The position numbers and the translations under genes were made by a program. 64,000 nt of DNA from positions 114,360-178,359 of the forward strand of contig NZ_BMHE01000011.1 of the NCBI RefSeq assembly GCF_014640555.1, given 5' to 3'. The notes below the pieces were generated by a model that was not told the DNA's origin, did not search any database, and was given only the letters and a program-made list of their open reading frames with translations. Source of the stretch: Paenibacillus marchantiophytorum. GTDB taxonomy: Bacteria; Bacillota; Bacilli; Paenibacillales; NBRC-103111. This document shows, one piece after another, positions 28,767-38,106 of the stretch; position 1 is the first letter of the stretch; each line of letters begins with the position of its first letter.

Positions 28767-29588
28767 CTACCCCTTCGGATTTAATTTAACAGCCAGTTTA
28801 TTCATCAGCGCGATGACCACAAATGTAATCACAATCATAATGACCGCAATAACGGAGGCGAGATACCAATCATTCAGCGTAATCGCGTTCTGATAGAGGA
28901 ATGTGGAGATAACCCGCTGCTTGCCTCCGAGCAAAGCAGGTGTCGTATAGGCTGTTAGACTGCCTACGAAGACTAGAATACTTCCTATGATTAATCCAGG
29001 TACGCTAAGCGGCACGATAACTTTGACGAAAGCCGTGAAACGACCCGCTCCCAAACTTTCCGCCGCCTTCAACAGGTCCGGATCTATATTCTCAAGAACA
29101 CCGACCAAGGTAATAATAATGAGCGGCAGGAATAAATGGACCAGACCGATCATCATCGCCGCGGGCGTGTATAAGATATCGAGCGGCTCCTTGATCAAGC
29201 CGATAGCGATCAGCGCGTTATTCAGCAGCCCTTTTTTGCCCAAAATAATCATCCAACTGAACGACCTGACAACAGAGCTGGTGAGCAGCGGAAAAATCGC
29301 CAAGGCAAGCAGAAAAGCCTTCTGCCTCGGGCTTTGCTTGGAGATATAATAGGCAACGGGGAAGCCCACCACGATGCACAGCACGGTTGTGACCACACTT
29401 ACACGCAGGGTTGTCCATAAAATTTTCAAAAAGTAAGGGTCCTTGAAGAAGCTCCAGTAACCGGATAATGTGAAACTGCCTTTATTGAAAAAGGTTGAAC
29501 CTATCGTTAGAAGGATCGGAACCACCATGAAAACCGTCAGGAACAGTAATCCCGGCAGCAATAGGAAATATAAATACGTTTTTTTCAT
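28767..29588 (-). CDS. PotB-like ABC transporter permease
   Basis: 273 residues, six helices. LLLPGLLFLTVFMVVPILLTI near the N-terminus; the coupling motif is LKAAESLGAGRFTAFVKVIVPLSVPGL (about 170-196). It pairs with the PotC-like permease immediately downstream. Confidence 0.92.
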   Translation of the reverse strand: MKKTYLYFLLLPGLLFLTVFMVVPILLTIGSTFFNKGSFTLSGYWSFFKDPYFLKILWTTLRVSVVTTVLCIVVGFPVAYYISKQSPRQKAFLLALAIFPLLTSSVVRSFSWMIILGKKGLLNNALIAIGLIKEPLDILYTPAAMMIGLVHLFLPLIIITLVGVLENIDPDLLKAAESLGAGRFTAFVKVIVPLSVPGLIIGSILVFVGSLTAYTTPALLGGKQRVISTFLYQNAITLNDWYLASVIAVIMIVITFVVIALMNKLAVKLNPKG

Positions 29589-29615
29589 GTAGCTCTACTC
29601 CTGTTCCTGGGTTCG

Positions 29616-30548
29616 CTAAGCGCGCAGGGCGCAGATAAATTGGTCGAGAAAGGCGTCAGCAGAAACTTCCATACACACATGGACATTAGCTGGTTTGGCC
29701 ATTCTGTTTTGGAAATCACAGACCGTTTGCCCGTCGCACAGCTCACTTCGGGTTTCTACATCTACGTAATAATGGCGAGTCGTAACCAGCTCTCTATTCA
29801 GCGCTACCCCGACCGCAAGCGGGTCGTGAAGGGCGCAAGCCCGCACACCGTTGCGCTCGTGATAGCGCTGCATGTAATCGGCTGTACTTTCCCTGACATA
29901 GCGGCCAATCGGCGTATCTCCGAGCGAGCGGATATGTTCTTCTGTCAGCAGCGCCTTGCGGGTTACATCCAAACCTACGAGCGTTAGAGCTGGGAAGCCT
30001 GCATGCAGCACGATCTTCGCCGCTTCCGGATCGACGTACATGTTATACTCCGCCGTCGGCGTCACATTGCCGAAGCCTTGGACAACGCCGCCCATCACAA
30101 CCACTTCGCGAACCTGATGAATCAAGTCCGGGTATTTCATAACGGCTAGGGCCAGATTCGTCAGCGGCGCGGTCATAATAAGCGTGACCTCGCCTGCATG
30201 CTGCTTCACTTGCTCGATGATGAAATCGACCGCATGTCCCTCCGCAGGTTGCGTATGAACCTGCATATCGCTTAAAGCTCCGCCAAGTCCGTCCTTGCCG
30301 TGAACGCGATGCTCAAAATAAGTCGTGCGCAATAGAGGCTTATTCGCCCCTTTAATAACCGGAATCTGTTGTTCCATTCCCAGCAACTGAAGAACTTTGC
30401 AGGTATTCAGCGTAGCTTGGTCAAGTGACACATTGCCGTTCACCGTCGTGATTCCGAGCACATCCATTTCTCCGCTGCCAACGGCCAGCAATATGCCCAG
30501 CGCATCATCTACGCCTGTATCCACATCAAGGATGACCTTCTTAGTCAT
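29616..30548 (-). CDS. Inosine-uridine-type nucleoside hydrolase
   Basis: 310 residues from the ATG at 30548. The Ca2+-binding motif VILDVDTGVDDALGILLA (DxDxGxDD) opens the protein; TAPLTNLALAVMKYPDL and the PTAEYNMYVDPEAAKIV block (substrate Asn and Asp) follow. It splits ribonucleosides into base and ribose. The gene lies between the binding protein and the permeases, so the enzyme is very likely committed to the imported substrate. No signal peptide. Confidence 0.94.
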   Translation of the reverse strand: MTKKVILDVDTGVDDALGILLAVGSGEMDVLGITTVNGNVSLDQATLNTCKVLQLLGMEQQIPVIKGANKPLLRTTYFEHRVHGKDGLGGALSDMQVHTQPAEGHAVDFIIEQVKQHAGEVTLIMTAPLTNLALAVMKYPDLIHQVREVVVMGGVVQGFGNVTPTAEYNMYVDPEAAKIVLHAGFPALTLVGLDVTRKALLTEEHIRSLGDTPIGRYVRESTADYMQRYHERNGVRACALHDPLAVGVALNRELVTTRHYYVDVETRSELCDGQTVCDFQNRMAKPANVHVCMEVSADAFLDQFICALRA

Positions 30549-30616
30549 GATAAACCCCTCCCATTTCATACAGACAAGGGTATATCCACAAACATATACC
30601 CTTGTTCCATCTTCAA

Positions 30617-31723
30617 CTATTGAGTAACTTCTTTATTCCAGCGGTCGATCCACCCTTTAAGGTTTTGGTTCACGAATTTCATATCCAATTTACGAAGCTT
30701 GCTTACTACGTCCGCTCCATAAGTAATGCCTTGAGCCTCATCAGCCGAGAGTTGAAGCGTCGAATTCACCGGAGAATCCACTTTGGCTTTCGCTGATTTT
30801 TCTTGTACTTCTTTGCTCAGATGCCAGTTGATGAAATCTTCAGCCAGCTGCTTATTTTTACTTCCTTTGATCACGTTGACTGTATTCATAACCGCGTATG
30901 CCCCTTCAGTCGGGGAAACAAACTTGGTTTCCGGCACTGCCGTTTTCAAATCCTTTACATACATCTCCATGATTGGCCCAGCGGCAATCTCCCCTTGCGC
31001 GAACATGTTCACGAACTCGGACGTTTGACCGTAGTATTTGACCACGCCTTTATTCAGTTCTTTCACTTTGGCGAAAGCTTGATCCGCATTGAACGTTGTG
31101 TTCCCAGCCACGACCGATGCCGCGTCTAGAATCATGGGTCCTGTGGTTGAAGTGATGTTCGGCAGCGTCAGCTTCTTGGCAAGCTCAGGACTCCATAGAT
31201 CGCTCCATGACTTGATTTCTTTCGTTGTCGCTTTCGGATTGTAGGCGATCCCTAATCGGCCGATCGTGTAGGCAGGGCCATAATCTTCGCCAAGCGGAGC
31301 TTTGGCTACATCGTAGACGTCTTTCAAATTCGGAATACGCGTGCGATCAATCTTATCAAAAAGACCAGCTTCAATACCTTGCTGCGCATAGTAATCGGAT
31401 AAATAGATGAGATCCACTTTGGAACTGCTGCCTTGTTTCACTTTGTTCAGACGTTCCGAGTTGTTGCCGATTTCCAGAACGATTTTGACGTTGTGTTCTT
31501 TCTCAAACGGCGCATAAACTTCCTTCTTGAAGAAGTCATCCGAGAAGCCCCATGTAGAAATGACTAATTCGGTAGGCGCTCCTTTGGCTGTTGCCGCCGG
31601 TGCCGATGAAGCTGGGCTTGCGCTTGCAGTGCCCTGATCTTTGGACGGCGCTGAACCGCATCCTGTTAGAGCCAGTCCCACCACGGACAGCGAAATAAGG
31701 CTTTGAAGCATTCTTTTTTTCAT
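30617..31723 (-). CDS. PotD-like solute-binding lipoprotein
   Basis: 368 residues. The signal ends at Cys22 (LTGC), followed by a Ser/Ala-rich linker. The body is of the spermidine/iron-binding type (VISTWGFSDDFFKKEVYAPFEKEHN, SKVDLIYLSDYYAQQGIEAGLFD, AYTIGRLGIAYNP). First gene of an operon of six: binding protein, nucleoside hydrolase, two permeases, ATPase, adenine deaminase. A nucleoside or purine ligand is inference from that operon. Confidence 0.92.
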   Translation of the reverse strand: MKKRMLQSLISLSVVGLALTGCGSAPSKDQGTASASPASSAPAATAKGAPTELVISTWGFSDDFFKKEVYAPFEKEHNVKIVLEIGNNSERLNKVKQGSSSKVDLIYLSDYYAQQGIEAGLFDKIDRTRIPNLKDVYDVAKAPLGEDYGPAYTIGRLGIAYNPKATTKEIKSWSDLWSPELAKKLTLPNITSTTGPMILDAASVVAGNTTFNADQAFAKVKELNKGVVKYYGQTSEFVNMFAQGEIAAGPIMEMYVKDLKTAVPETKFVSPTEGAYAVMNTVNVIKGSKNKQLAEDFINWHLSKEVQEKSAKAKVDSPVNSTLQLSADEAQGITYGADVVSKLRKLDMKFVNQNLKGWIDRWNKEVTQ

Positions 31724-31838
31724 CTTTAATAACCTCCCAAGTGTGTATATCTATGTTTTGAAGCGTGAACCCGTTGTCATTTTTTACTAGTATGTTACCT
31801 GAGGCCTTACATCTATGCGCATAAGCGCCAATAAACAG
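31724..31838 (-). promoter_or_regulatory. Leader of the purine operon
   Basis: This short leader has a perfect TATGCGCATA palindrome (31814-31823), a possible operator. I looked for the conserved purine-riboswitch core and did not find it. Confidence 0.35.
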
Positions 31839-31884
31839 AAAAGTGCCCTTGATAGAAGATAACCTTCTAATCAAGAGCACTTTT
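31839..31884 (-). terminator. Terminator of the MpsC-like gene
   Basis: AAAAGTGC..TTGAT.GAAG and CTTC..ATCAA..GCACTTTT form a long 46-nt hairpin; symmetry allows action on both strands. It separates the MpsC-like gene from the purine operon. Confidence 0.7.
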
Positions 31885-31968
31885 CATTGTAAACAATGTA
31901 AAGAGACATCATCTGATATACATATAGTTTCCACTTAAGATAGATCAAAAGTGAAACACCGTGGTGTG

Positions 31969-32331
31969 CTATTCGGTTTGTTTAAGAATAATGTTCGTAA
32001 TGGCCCATTGCGTTGGCGGATCATAATCTCTTAATACCGCGTCCATGGATAAACCCATCTCTTGTTCCAACTTCTCACGGATTTTCTTCTTATAGATCGA
32101 AGACATATAGAAATCCACTTCATGCTTCAATGTTGGCGCTTCGCCTTCAAGTGCCGTGGAACGGGGTGAACGACGATGTTTGGCATGAAAAGTAATGATG
32201 TTCTGATCGATCGATACCTTGAGCAAGGTGGTTCCAAAGCCAAACAACTCTTTAGAAATCTCGTTATACAGGTGACACAGCTTCTTCTTGTATTCATTAG
32301 AATCTGATAGGGACAATGATATCACCTTCAA
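31969..32331 (-). CDS. DUF2294/MpsC-like protein
   Basis: 120 residues. The pattern GFGTTLLKVSIDQNIITFHAK, a charged middle, then an amphipathic helix and a C-terminal VLRDYDPPTQWAITNIIL strand matches the DUF2294 family, called MpsC after its association with a Na+-translocating membrane-potential system in staphylococci. No MpsA/MpsB genes lie nearby, and most family members are uncharacterised. No signal peptide or membrane segment. Single gene with its own terminator. Confidence 0.7.
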   Translation of the reverse strand: MKVISLSLSDSNEYKKKLCHLYNEISKELFGFGTTLLKVSIDQNIITFHAKHRRSPRSTALEGEAPTLKHEVDFYMSSIYKKKIREKLEQEMGLSMDAVLRDYDPPTQWAITNIILKQTE

Positions 32332-32638
32332 GAACGATTATTGACTTCTACTCTTTAAAATCTATCTTAATAATACATAGGATTCCCGAATTAATCAAGC
32401 AAATCGTTCGCCTTTTTATCTATATTAGGCTACGTTTCAGAGCTCTCCGACTAGAAATGAACCAATTTCCCGAATATCTCTCATGCTTTGTAAGAATATG
32501 CAGCAGCGTTCCCCCAAACAGCTGTTTTACCTTCGGTAACAGGTATTGCAACTGCTCAATTGCCAAACAATGTTTATATTCAGTTTATAAATGCAAGTTA
32601 TAATGCTCACATATGAATGAATTAAGGAGGGATTTGCC
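32332..32638. other. Gap between divergent genes
   Basis: No gene. A TATAAT hexamer at 32599-32604, 34 bases before the GTG at 32639, is a plausible -10 for the exporter operon, but no good -35 was seen. Confidence 0.35.
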
Positions 32639-33652
32639 GTGGAACATGTGTACAGGAAAGAAAGCAAATCTAATTGGGCCGTAGAAGCGAGCGGACTCGT
32701 CAAAACATTTGGCGAAAATCGTGCGGTAGACGGTGTCCATCTCAACGTACCTACGGGTTCGATTTACGGCGTGCTGGGTCCGAACGGTGCTGGGAAAACC
32801 ACCACCATTAATATGTTGGCGACTTTACTTCGACCAGATGCTGGGTCAGCGCGAATCTTTGGGCACGATGTGGTAAAGGAGTCGCAGGTTGTTCGCCAAT
32901 TGATTGGGGTAACAGGTCAATACGCATCGGTCGACGAATCGCTCAGCGCATCTGAGAATCTGATGATCTTCTCACGTTTGCTTGGGCTTGGACGCGCAGA
33001 AGCACGGCGCAAGACAGCGGATTTGCTTGAAGAATTCGGCCTATCGGAGGCTGCGAAGCGGCCGCTGAAAAATTTCTCCGGCGGCATGCGCCGCAGATTA
33101 GATCTCGCGGCGAGCCTCATCGCCCAACCTCCCCTCATTTTCCTGGATGAACCGACGACAGGACTTGATCCGCGCACGCGTTCACAGATGTGGGAAACGA
33201 TCCGTCGATTGGTGAAGACAGGGTCCACCATTTTATTAACAACTCAATATCTCGAAGAAGCAGATCAATTGGCAGACCGCGTCGCCGTTATCGATCGTGG
33301 ACGTGTTGTCGCCGAAGGAACTGTCGACGAGCTGAAAGCTTCCGTGGGTACATCTTCCTTGCATTTAAGAATCCAGAATCCTCAGGACATCGAGAAAGCC
33401 AGTCAAACGGTTGAACTCGTCTTGCGAGCAAAAGCTGTTGTAACGGCAGGAATGATTACAGCCCCTATGACGGATGCTGATGGCGTCACCGACCTCTTAA
33501 TTTCGCTCCGCGAAGCTGGTATTCACTTGGCGGAGATGAGTGTTCAGAAACCGACTTTAGACGAAGTATTTCTAACCATAACAGGCCAAGGAATTAAAGA
33601 TGAAACAGCCTCGCCTGATGGTGCAATGAAATTAGAGGAGGCACGAGCATGA
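32639..33652 (+). CDS. DrrA-like ABC exporter ATPase
   Basis: 337 residues, GTG start seven bases after AAGGAGGG. Walker A GPNGAGKTTTINML, signature NFSGGMRRRLDLAASL, Walker B LIFLDEPTTGLDP, and the DrrA-type C-terminal extension ending in QKPTLDEVFLTITGQ. It powers export of a hydrophobic drug or lipid with the permease encoded by the overlapping next gene. Confidence 0.93.
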   Translation: MEHVYRKESKSNWAVEASGLVKTFGENRAVDGVHLNVPTGSIYGVLGPNGAGKTTTINMLATLLRPDAGSARIFGHDVVKESQVVRQLIGVTGQYASVDESLSASENLMIFSRLLGLGRAEARRKTADLLEEFGLSEAAKRPLKNFSGGMRRRLDLAASLIAQPPLIFLDEPTTGLDPRTRSQMWETIRRLVKTGSTILLTTQYLEEADQLADRVAVIDRGRVVAEGTVDELKASVGTSSLHLRIQNPQDIEKASQTVELVLRAKAVVTAGMITAPMTDADGVTDLLISLREAGIHLAEMSVQKPTLDEVFLTITGQGIKDETASPDGAMKLEEARA

Positions 33653-34464
33653 GCAGCACTTTCATTAAACCAGGAGCCGAGCGGCAGTTGAAAAATCACA
33701 CGAGCTTCGCCCAAACAGTCCGCCACTCGCTCACGATGGCTTATCGGGGTCTTCTAAAGCTTCGCCGTACACCTGAACAATTGTTCGATGTCACTCTCCA
33801 ACCCATCATCTTCACCTTGATGTTTACTTATATCTTTGGCGGAGCGATCTCTGGTGACGTGATGAGCTATTTGCCAGTCATTATTCCAGGCATCCTCGTA
33901 CAGACCGTAATCACGACCTCTATTGTCACCGGGGTTCAATTGCGTGAAGACATGGATAAAGGGGTATTTGACCGTTTCAAATCTCTGCCCATCGCGCGAA
34001 TTGCACCACTGGCAGGTGCTTTATTAGCGGATACGATCCGCTATACGATTGCAACTGTGCTCACATTTAGCATGGGCTTCATCATGGGCTATCGGCCCGA
34101 GGGAGGCTTAGGTTCCGTTGCCATTGCCGCGGTACTTGTCATTTTCTGCTCTTGGGCAATCAGTTGGATTTTCGCCTTCTTCGGCGTAATTGCCCGGACG
34201 GCCTCCAGTGTGCAGGGGATCTCGATGCTTGTTCTCTTCCCGCTAACGTTTCTTTCCAACGCGTTCGTGCCCGTCGACACCATGCCCAATTGGCTCCAAT
34301 GGTTCGTTAAAATCAATCCGATCTCGCACCTTGTGACTGCTGTCCGCGAGCTCGCCAACACCGGAACCGCCGGATGGGATCTTGTGATTTCGCTCATCGG
34401 AGCTATTGTGATCGTAGCGATTTTCGCACCTATCACCGTTATTGCCTATATGCGCCGCACATAA
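33649..34464 (+). CDS. DrrB-like ABC-2 exporter permease
   Basis: 271 residues, six membrane helices. LMFTYIFGGAISG and the loop QLREDMDKGVFDRFKSLPIARIAPLAGALLAD are typical of ABC-2 drug exporters; FPLTFLSNAFVPVDTMPNWLQWFVKINP is the conserved DrrB C-terminal block. Translationally coupled to the ATPase through ATGA. Confidence 0.93.
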   Translation: MSSTFIKPGAERQLKNHTSFAQTVRHSLTMAYRGLLKLRRTPEQLFDVTLQPIIFTLMFTYIFGGAISGDVMSYLPVIIPGILVQTVITTSIVTGVQLREDMDKGVFDRFKSLPIARIAPLAGALLADTIRYTIATVLTFSMGFIMGYRPEGGLGSVAIAAVLVIFCSWAISWIFAFFGVIARTASSVQGISMLVLFPLTFLSNAFVPVDTMPNWLQWFVKINPISHLVTAVRELANTGTAGWDLVISLIGAIVIVAIFAPITVIAYMRRT

Positions 34465-34478
34465 CTTCAATTGACTCA

Positions 34479-34527
34479 AAGAGGCTGTCCCCAAAGTCAA
34501 TTCAATGACTTAAGGGCAGCCTCTTGC
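34479..34527 (+). terminator. Terminator of the DrrAB-like operon
   Basis: AAGAGGCTGTCC pairs with GGGCAGCCTCTT, with an inner AAGTCA/TGACTT stem. Fifteen bases after the stop codon. Confidence 0.8.
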
Positions 34528-34589
34528 TTTCAATGTTGCACGACATGGAAAAGCTACCGTTACTTTAGGCGGTTATGTTCGTCCGGCGT

Positions 34590-34779
34590 CCTAATGAACT
34601 GCTGGATGTTTATTCACGAGAAATTGGCTACTTTGGTGATCTAATGAACTGTATTAACGTTATCGAGTCATTTATAGGCGGAATGGTGATCATTTGTATG
34701 ACATAACGCCTTGGGAATTCGTTAGATTTTCAAAACGAACGATTTTGACCAAATAAAGGTTATTGAGTTCATTAGGGGG
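34590..34779 (-). repeat. Intergenic repeat family B, copy 4 (reversed)
   Basis: Read on the minus strand it gives the family order: GAACTCAATA.CCTTTATT, AAAATCGTTCGTTTTGAAAAT, TATAAATGACTCG, CAGTTCATTAGATCACCAAAG, GCAGTTCATTAGGACGCC. It fills the gap between the DrrB-like and FAD oxidoreductase genes. Confidence 0.7.
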
Positions 34780-34780
34780 A

Positions 34781-36286
34781 CTACGGAAGTGTGAGCTTCC
34801 CCATATCGACCTGCTTGATTTGATCGCCAGATAGATTTTCTATCTTATTTTTCGCATCTGCACCACTCAGCGCAATCCTATATTTGTCCTTTAAATAAGA
34901 ATGGATATCGTTCATTTCTTGTTCTGTTAGCTTAGTTAAGCCTGGTTCTCCTTTTAGCTTTCCTAGAATGAGACCAATAACTTCTGCAGCTAATGAAGTG
35001 TTGGCTTGGATGCGAGCACTGCCATAAGCGACGGCTGAAGCACCCACATTTTTACCTGCTAGAATGACGTTTGCATATCCTTTAGGAATAAAAGCGCGTA
35101 AGGGCATCCCGTACTTGTCAGGATCTCCGCTATGCTGACCCCACGTATGGGTTGCTGTTCCTTGCAGATCTATGGGGTACCCGCCAATACTGACGTTATC
35201 CCAGAACATTCTCCCGCTCATGAGGTCTGATGCTTGCAGGACATATTCCGTTTGGTAGCGGTTGTAATCACGAATGTATAAATAGTCCGGGTAGCCATTG
35301 ATTTCGGCCTTTTCCCAACCGGGAAGTTGTTGGCGAAGATGAGGTAGGATTCGCACCGTTTCCGATTTCCCCAGGTTTAGTGCGCTCTGGATACTTTCCT
35401 TATTGGAAGGATCAACATTAAATAGTAAAAGAGCGTTGATCAGCACCTCTCCATCCCGTTGATTGATCGCATTTAACCCACGTAGAAATACTTCCTTGCT
35501 GCTTGGCGCGAACTCCCCTCCGACCTTACCGAAGCCCCATGTAAATTTATCAGTAACCGTCGTCGTGGAACCATACTTATCTTCAACTTCTTTTCTGGAT
35601 AAATTATTGATTTCCGTTTGGAACTTCTTCCAATCCACATTGCGAAATTTCATCATAATCGAAGCCGCCATGTAGTCTTTGGATCCCCCGAATACGGTTT
35701 CGATCCCAGGAAGACGCGCTAATCCTAGATCTCCTGTTAACGCAGCGAAATCAGTATTCTCTACCCAATAGTTAGCGCTGATGGTTTTTTCTGAACCGTC
35801 TGCCGAGCGGTAAGTCATTGATTTAATGGTTTGCGTTGCCGCTCCATGGCCTTCATCCTTATCCACACGAATAATTGTGATACCAGATTCGATGGGAATC
35901 CCTTTAATAAGTGAATTATAGTACTGCTCGAATTCATTCGCCTTACGTATCTCACCTTTTTTATAACGGGTAAAAAGAGTCTTCACACTTCCTTGAAGCA
36001 GCGAATTGTTGTGGTCATCCACAGGTTCATCCAAAAACTGCATTTGACCTTGAATGAGCTGCCCTCCCGGCTTCTCCCGCGGATCCAAAACAACGACCGA
36101 CAGCCCTTCATCCACCGCAGCCCTCGCCAAGTACATTCCTTCTATTTCTGAACCAATTACAACAACATGTGTTTGGCTGGAAGTATTCTTCTCCTTGCTA
36201 ATCGGGACCGTCTCACTTTCACAAGCAGGCAACAATAATAAACAAACAAAAATCAATGCAAATACTAATCTCACGAGTCTCTTCAT
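34781..36286 (-). CDS. FAD-dependent oxidoreductase, probable lipoprotein
   Basis: 501 residues from the ATG at 36286 (TAGGAG five bases upstream). A hydrophobic segment ends in LLLPAC (Cys22), a slightly unusual lipobox, so membrane anchoring outside the cell is likely. Then comes a dinucleotide fold, VVVIGSEIEGMYLARAAVDEGLSVVVLD, in which the third glycine of G-x-G-x-x-G is Glu, followed by PGGQ. The C-terminus closes with a second FAD contact (VILAGKNVGASAVAYGSARIQ). It resembles the FAD_oxidored (PF12831) group. Substrate unknown. Single gene. Confidence 0.82.
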   Translation of the reverse strand: MKRLVRLVFALIFVCLLLLPACESETVPISKEKNTSSQTHVVVIGSEIEGMYLARAAVDEGLSVVVLDPREKPGGQLIQGQMQFLDEPVDDHNNSLLQGSVKTLFTRYKKGEIRKANEFEQYYNSLIKGIPIESGITIIRVDKDEGHGAATQTIKSMTYRSADGSEKTISANYWVENTDFAALTGDLGLARLPGIETVFGGSKDYMAASIMMKFRNVDWKKFQTEINNLSRKEVEDKYGSTTTVTDKFTWGFGKVGGEFAPSSKEVFLRGLNAINQRDGEVLINALLLFNVDPSNKESIQSALNLGKSETVRILPHLRQQLPGWEKAEINGYPDYLYIRDYNRYQTEYVLQASDLMSGRMFWDNVSIGGYPIDLQGTATHTWGQHSGDPDKYGMPLRAFIPKGYANVILAGKNVGASAVAYGSARIQANTSLAAEVIGLILGKLKGEPGLTKLTEQEMNDIHSYLKDKYRIALSGADAKNKIENLSGDQIKQVDMGKLTLP

Positions 36287-36428
36287 CGCTTCTCCTATAT
36301 ACATATATTGGATGTTGCTTTTATAGACGAGATTAGCACTCTAAAGTTCAATCGTGATCTCAAAACCTGTATGGTGTGAAGGGGCTTGGCGGGTTCAAGA
36401 CTTAGAGCTTGCTGCCCCAAAAAAGGTA

Positions 36429-36672
36429 GCCTCTTCATAGCGACAAATCTTATTAAGAGGAACTCCAGTACGCTATCTAGGCAAAAAACAGGAATGCGAG
36501 GGCGGTAGCGGAACTACAGGGTCTTATTTCCACGAGAAGCGCTGAATTTCCCAGAAAACAGTAAAATAGCGTATTCCAGTTCCCTCAACCTCGCTAGAAT
36601 GACACTTTGGGCCGAAATAGCGTACTGTAGTTCCCTCCCGAGCAAAGCCTCAGTGGTAACTCCTTGATTACA
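36429..36672 (+). repeat. Intergenic repeat family A, copy 3
   Basis: Collinear with 24816-25055. The rest of the spacer 36287-36752 holds no gene. Confidence 0.75.
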
Positions 36673-36752
36673 GAGCAGCCCTTTCTTATGTTAAACTGTC
36701 ATTCCTCGTTAGTGTCTGTGAAGGAAAACTCCAATTAACTATCTCTTCTCTA

Positions 36753-36977
36753 TTACTCCAATACCTTTAATCTCTTTCTTATCAAATTGATTTGACCCCT
36801 ATGATTGATTTCATCCTCAAAAACGTGAAACCACATGAAATAATGATTGGCTTGTTTTTTATACCAGAACTCTTCTTCGGCGTATAGCCAGCTATCATCC
36901 ACTGTTTTAAATAATTCAAATGTTCTGTTTCTAACTTCATTTAATTTATCCACATAATAAGTCAGATCATAGCTTGG
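36753..36977 (-). pseudogene. DinB-family remnant (C-terminal third)
   Basis: A short frame of 66 residues from GTG at 36953, extendable to 36977, ends WFHVFEDEINHRGQINLIRKRLK, the conserved C-terminal helix with the metal His of DinB/DUF664 four-helix proteins. Preceding LNEVRNRTFELFKTVDDSWLYAEEEFWYKK also fits. The normal length is about 150-170 residues; the N-terminal two-thirds, with the other metal histidines, are missing, replaced directly by the GGDEF gene. Probably non-functional. Confidence 0.7.
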
Positions 36978-37925
36978 CTAAAAAAATTGATAGGCATTCT
37001 TTCCGCTTGCTTTTGCTCGATATAAGGCATTGTCAGCATTTTTGAGTAAAACTTTCAAGTTGTTATTCTCGTTTGCAGCATACGTTACAATCCCGATGCT
37101 AGCTGACAGTTGAAGCTCCTCTAGCTGAGTATCCCAAGATGATAGTCGAGAGAGCACACTTTGCGCTAACTTACTAGTTTCTTCTTTGGAAGATATATCA
37201 ATAATGTTAAGAATGAATTCATCCCCACCTAACCTAACGGCAAAACCATGATATTGCTGCACCAAATTTTCAAGCCTTAAAGCCACTTCCCTTAATACTA
37301 AATCCCCTGCATCATGTCCAAGTATGTCATTTATCTTTTTAAAACCATCTAAATCAAGAAAGAATAACGTTCCTCCTGTCGCAGGAATTTCTTCAAAATA
37401 CTTATAAAGAAACTGCCGGTTATAAAGTCCTGTTAAGGAATCTCTATAAGCAATACGCTCTAGCTCTAAGTAATGGGAGAACAACTTCGCTATTCTTTGG
37501 AGCATTTGTATGCCCTTCACATTGAAAACGCTTGCATTTGTATGGACAGCACACAAAGTTCCGAATTCCTTCCCACTAGAAAGAATAATAGGTATCCCCA
37601 AATATGAATTAATGTTAGCTGCAATTAGTGCTTTTCGCAGATCATCCAAGTTAGTTTCTCTACTCATATCTTCAAAAATTAAAGGGAGGCTTTTTTCAAA
37701 GTCAATTCTGTTACAAACAGTGTCATTGCGCTCTATAATCATGCCTTCACTTATTTGAATACTCGTGTTAGTTTCAGAAAGCTTTAGAATAATTTGCTGT
37801 GTTTCTGTAAAAGTGGTTAAGTAAATTAACCTGTCCGGCATAAATTCTTTTGCCATGTCTAAAACATCCTTAGCAAGTTCATCAAAGTTTTTATAAAATT
37901 GAATTTCATTTAATGGAATTGGCAT
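36978..37925 (-). CDS. GAF-GGDEF diguanylate cyclase
   Basis: 315 residues from the ATG at 37925 (AAGGAG eight bases upstream). A GAF-like sensor covers residues about 15-150 (NSYLGIPIILSSGKEFGTLCAVH). The GGDEF domain follows (YRDSLTGLYNRQFL, FFLDLDGFKKINDILGHDAGD, RLGGDEF at about 231-237), with catalytic residues intact. No RxxD inhibitory site precedes GGDEF. It should make cyclic di-GMP in response to a small ligand. The stop lies exactly at the broken edge of the DinB remnant. Confidence 0.92.
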   Translation of the reverse strand: MPIPLNEIQFYKNFDELAKDVLDMAKEFMPDRLIYLTTFTETQQIILKLSETNTSIQISEGMIIERNDTVCNRIDFEKSLPLIFEDMSRETNLDDLRKALIAANINSYLGIPIILSSGKEFGTLCAVHTNASVFNVKGIQMLQRIAKLFSHYLELERIAYRDSLTGLYNRQFLYKYFEEIPATGGTLFFLDLDGFKKINDILGHDAGDLVLREVALRLENLVQQYHGFAVRLGGDEFILNIIDISSKEETSKLAQSVLSRLSSWDTQLEELQLSASIGIVTYAANENNNLKVLLKNADNALYRAKASGKNAYQFF

Positions 37926-38106
37926 GGTATACACTCCTTCTATGTTCGTTTGTGCTTATTTAGGTATTCGCGGCATCCTAAGCAAGTCCTCCTGTTATTC
38001 AATAACCTCCCTGGGGATTGCTTCTCCAAATAGCCGAGAATCGATGTAACCAATGATTTTGGGGGCTAAAAGAACAGGAATGACAAAAACGGCTTTGCCG
38101 CTCTGA

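Noticed and set aside
31225..31410. Small plus-strand frames opposite the PotD-like gene
   Set aside because: They are antisense shadows of a well-supported lipoprotein gene.
31724..31838. Purine riboswitch before the purine operon
   Set aside because: The conserved loop sequences and three-way junction core are not present on either strand.
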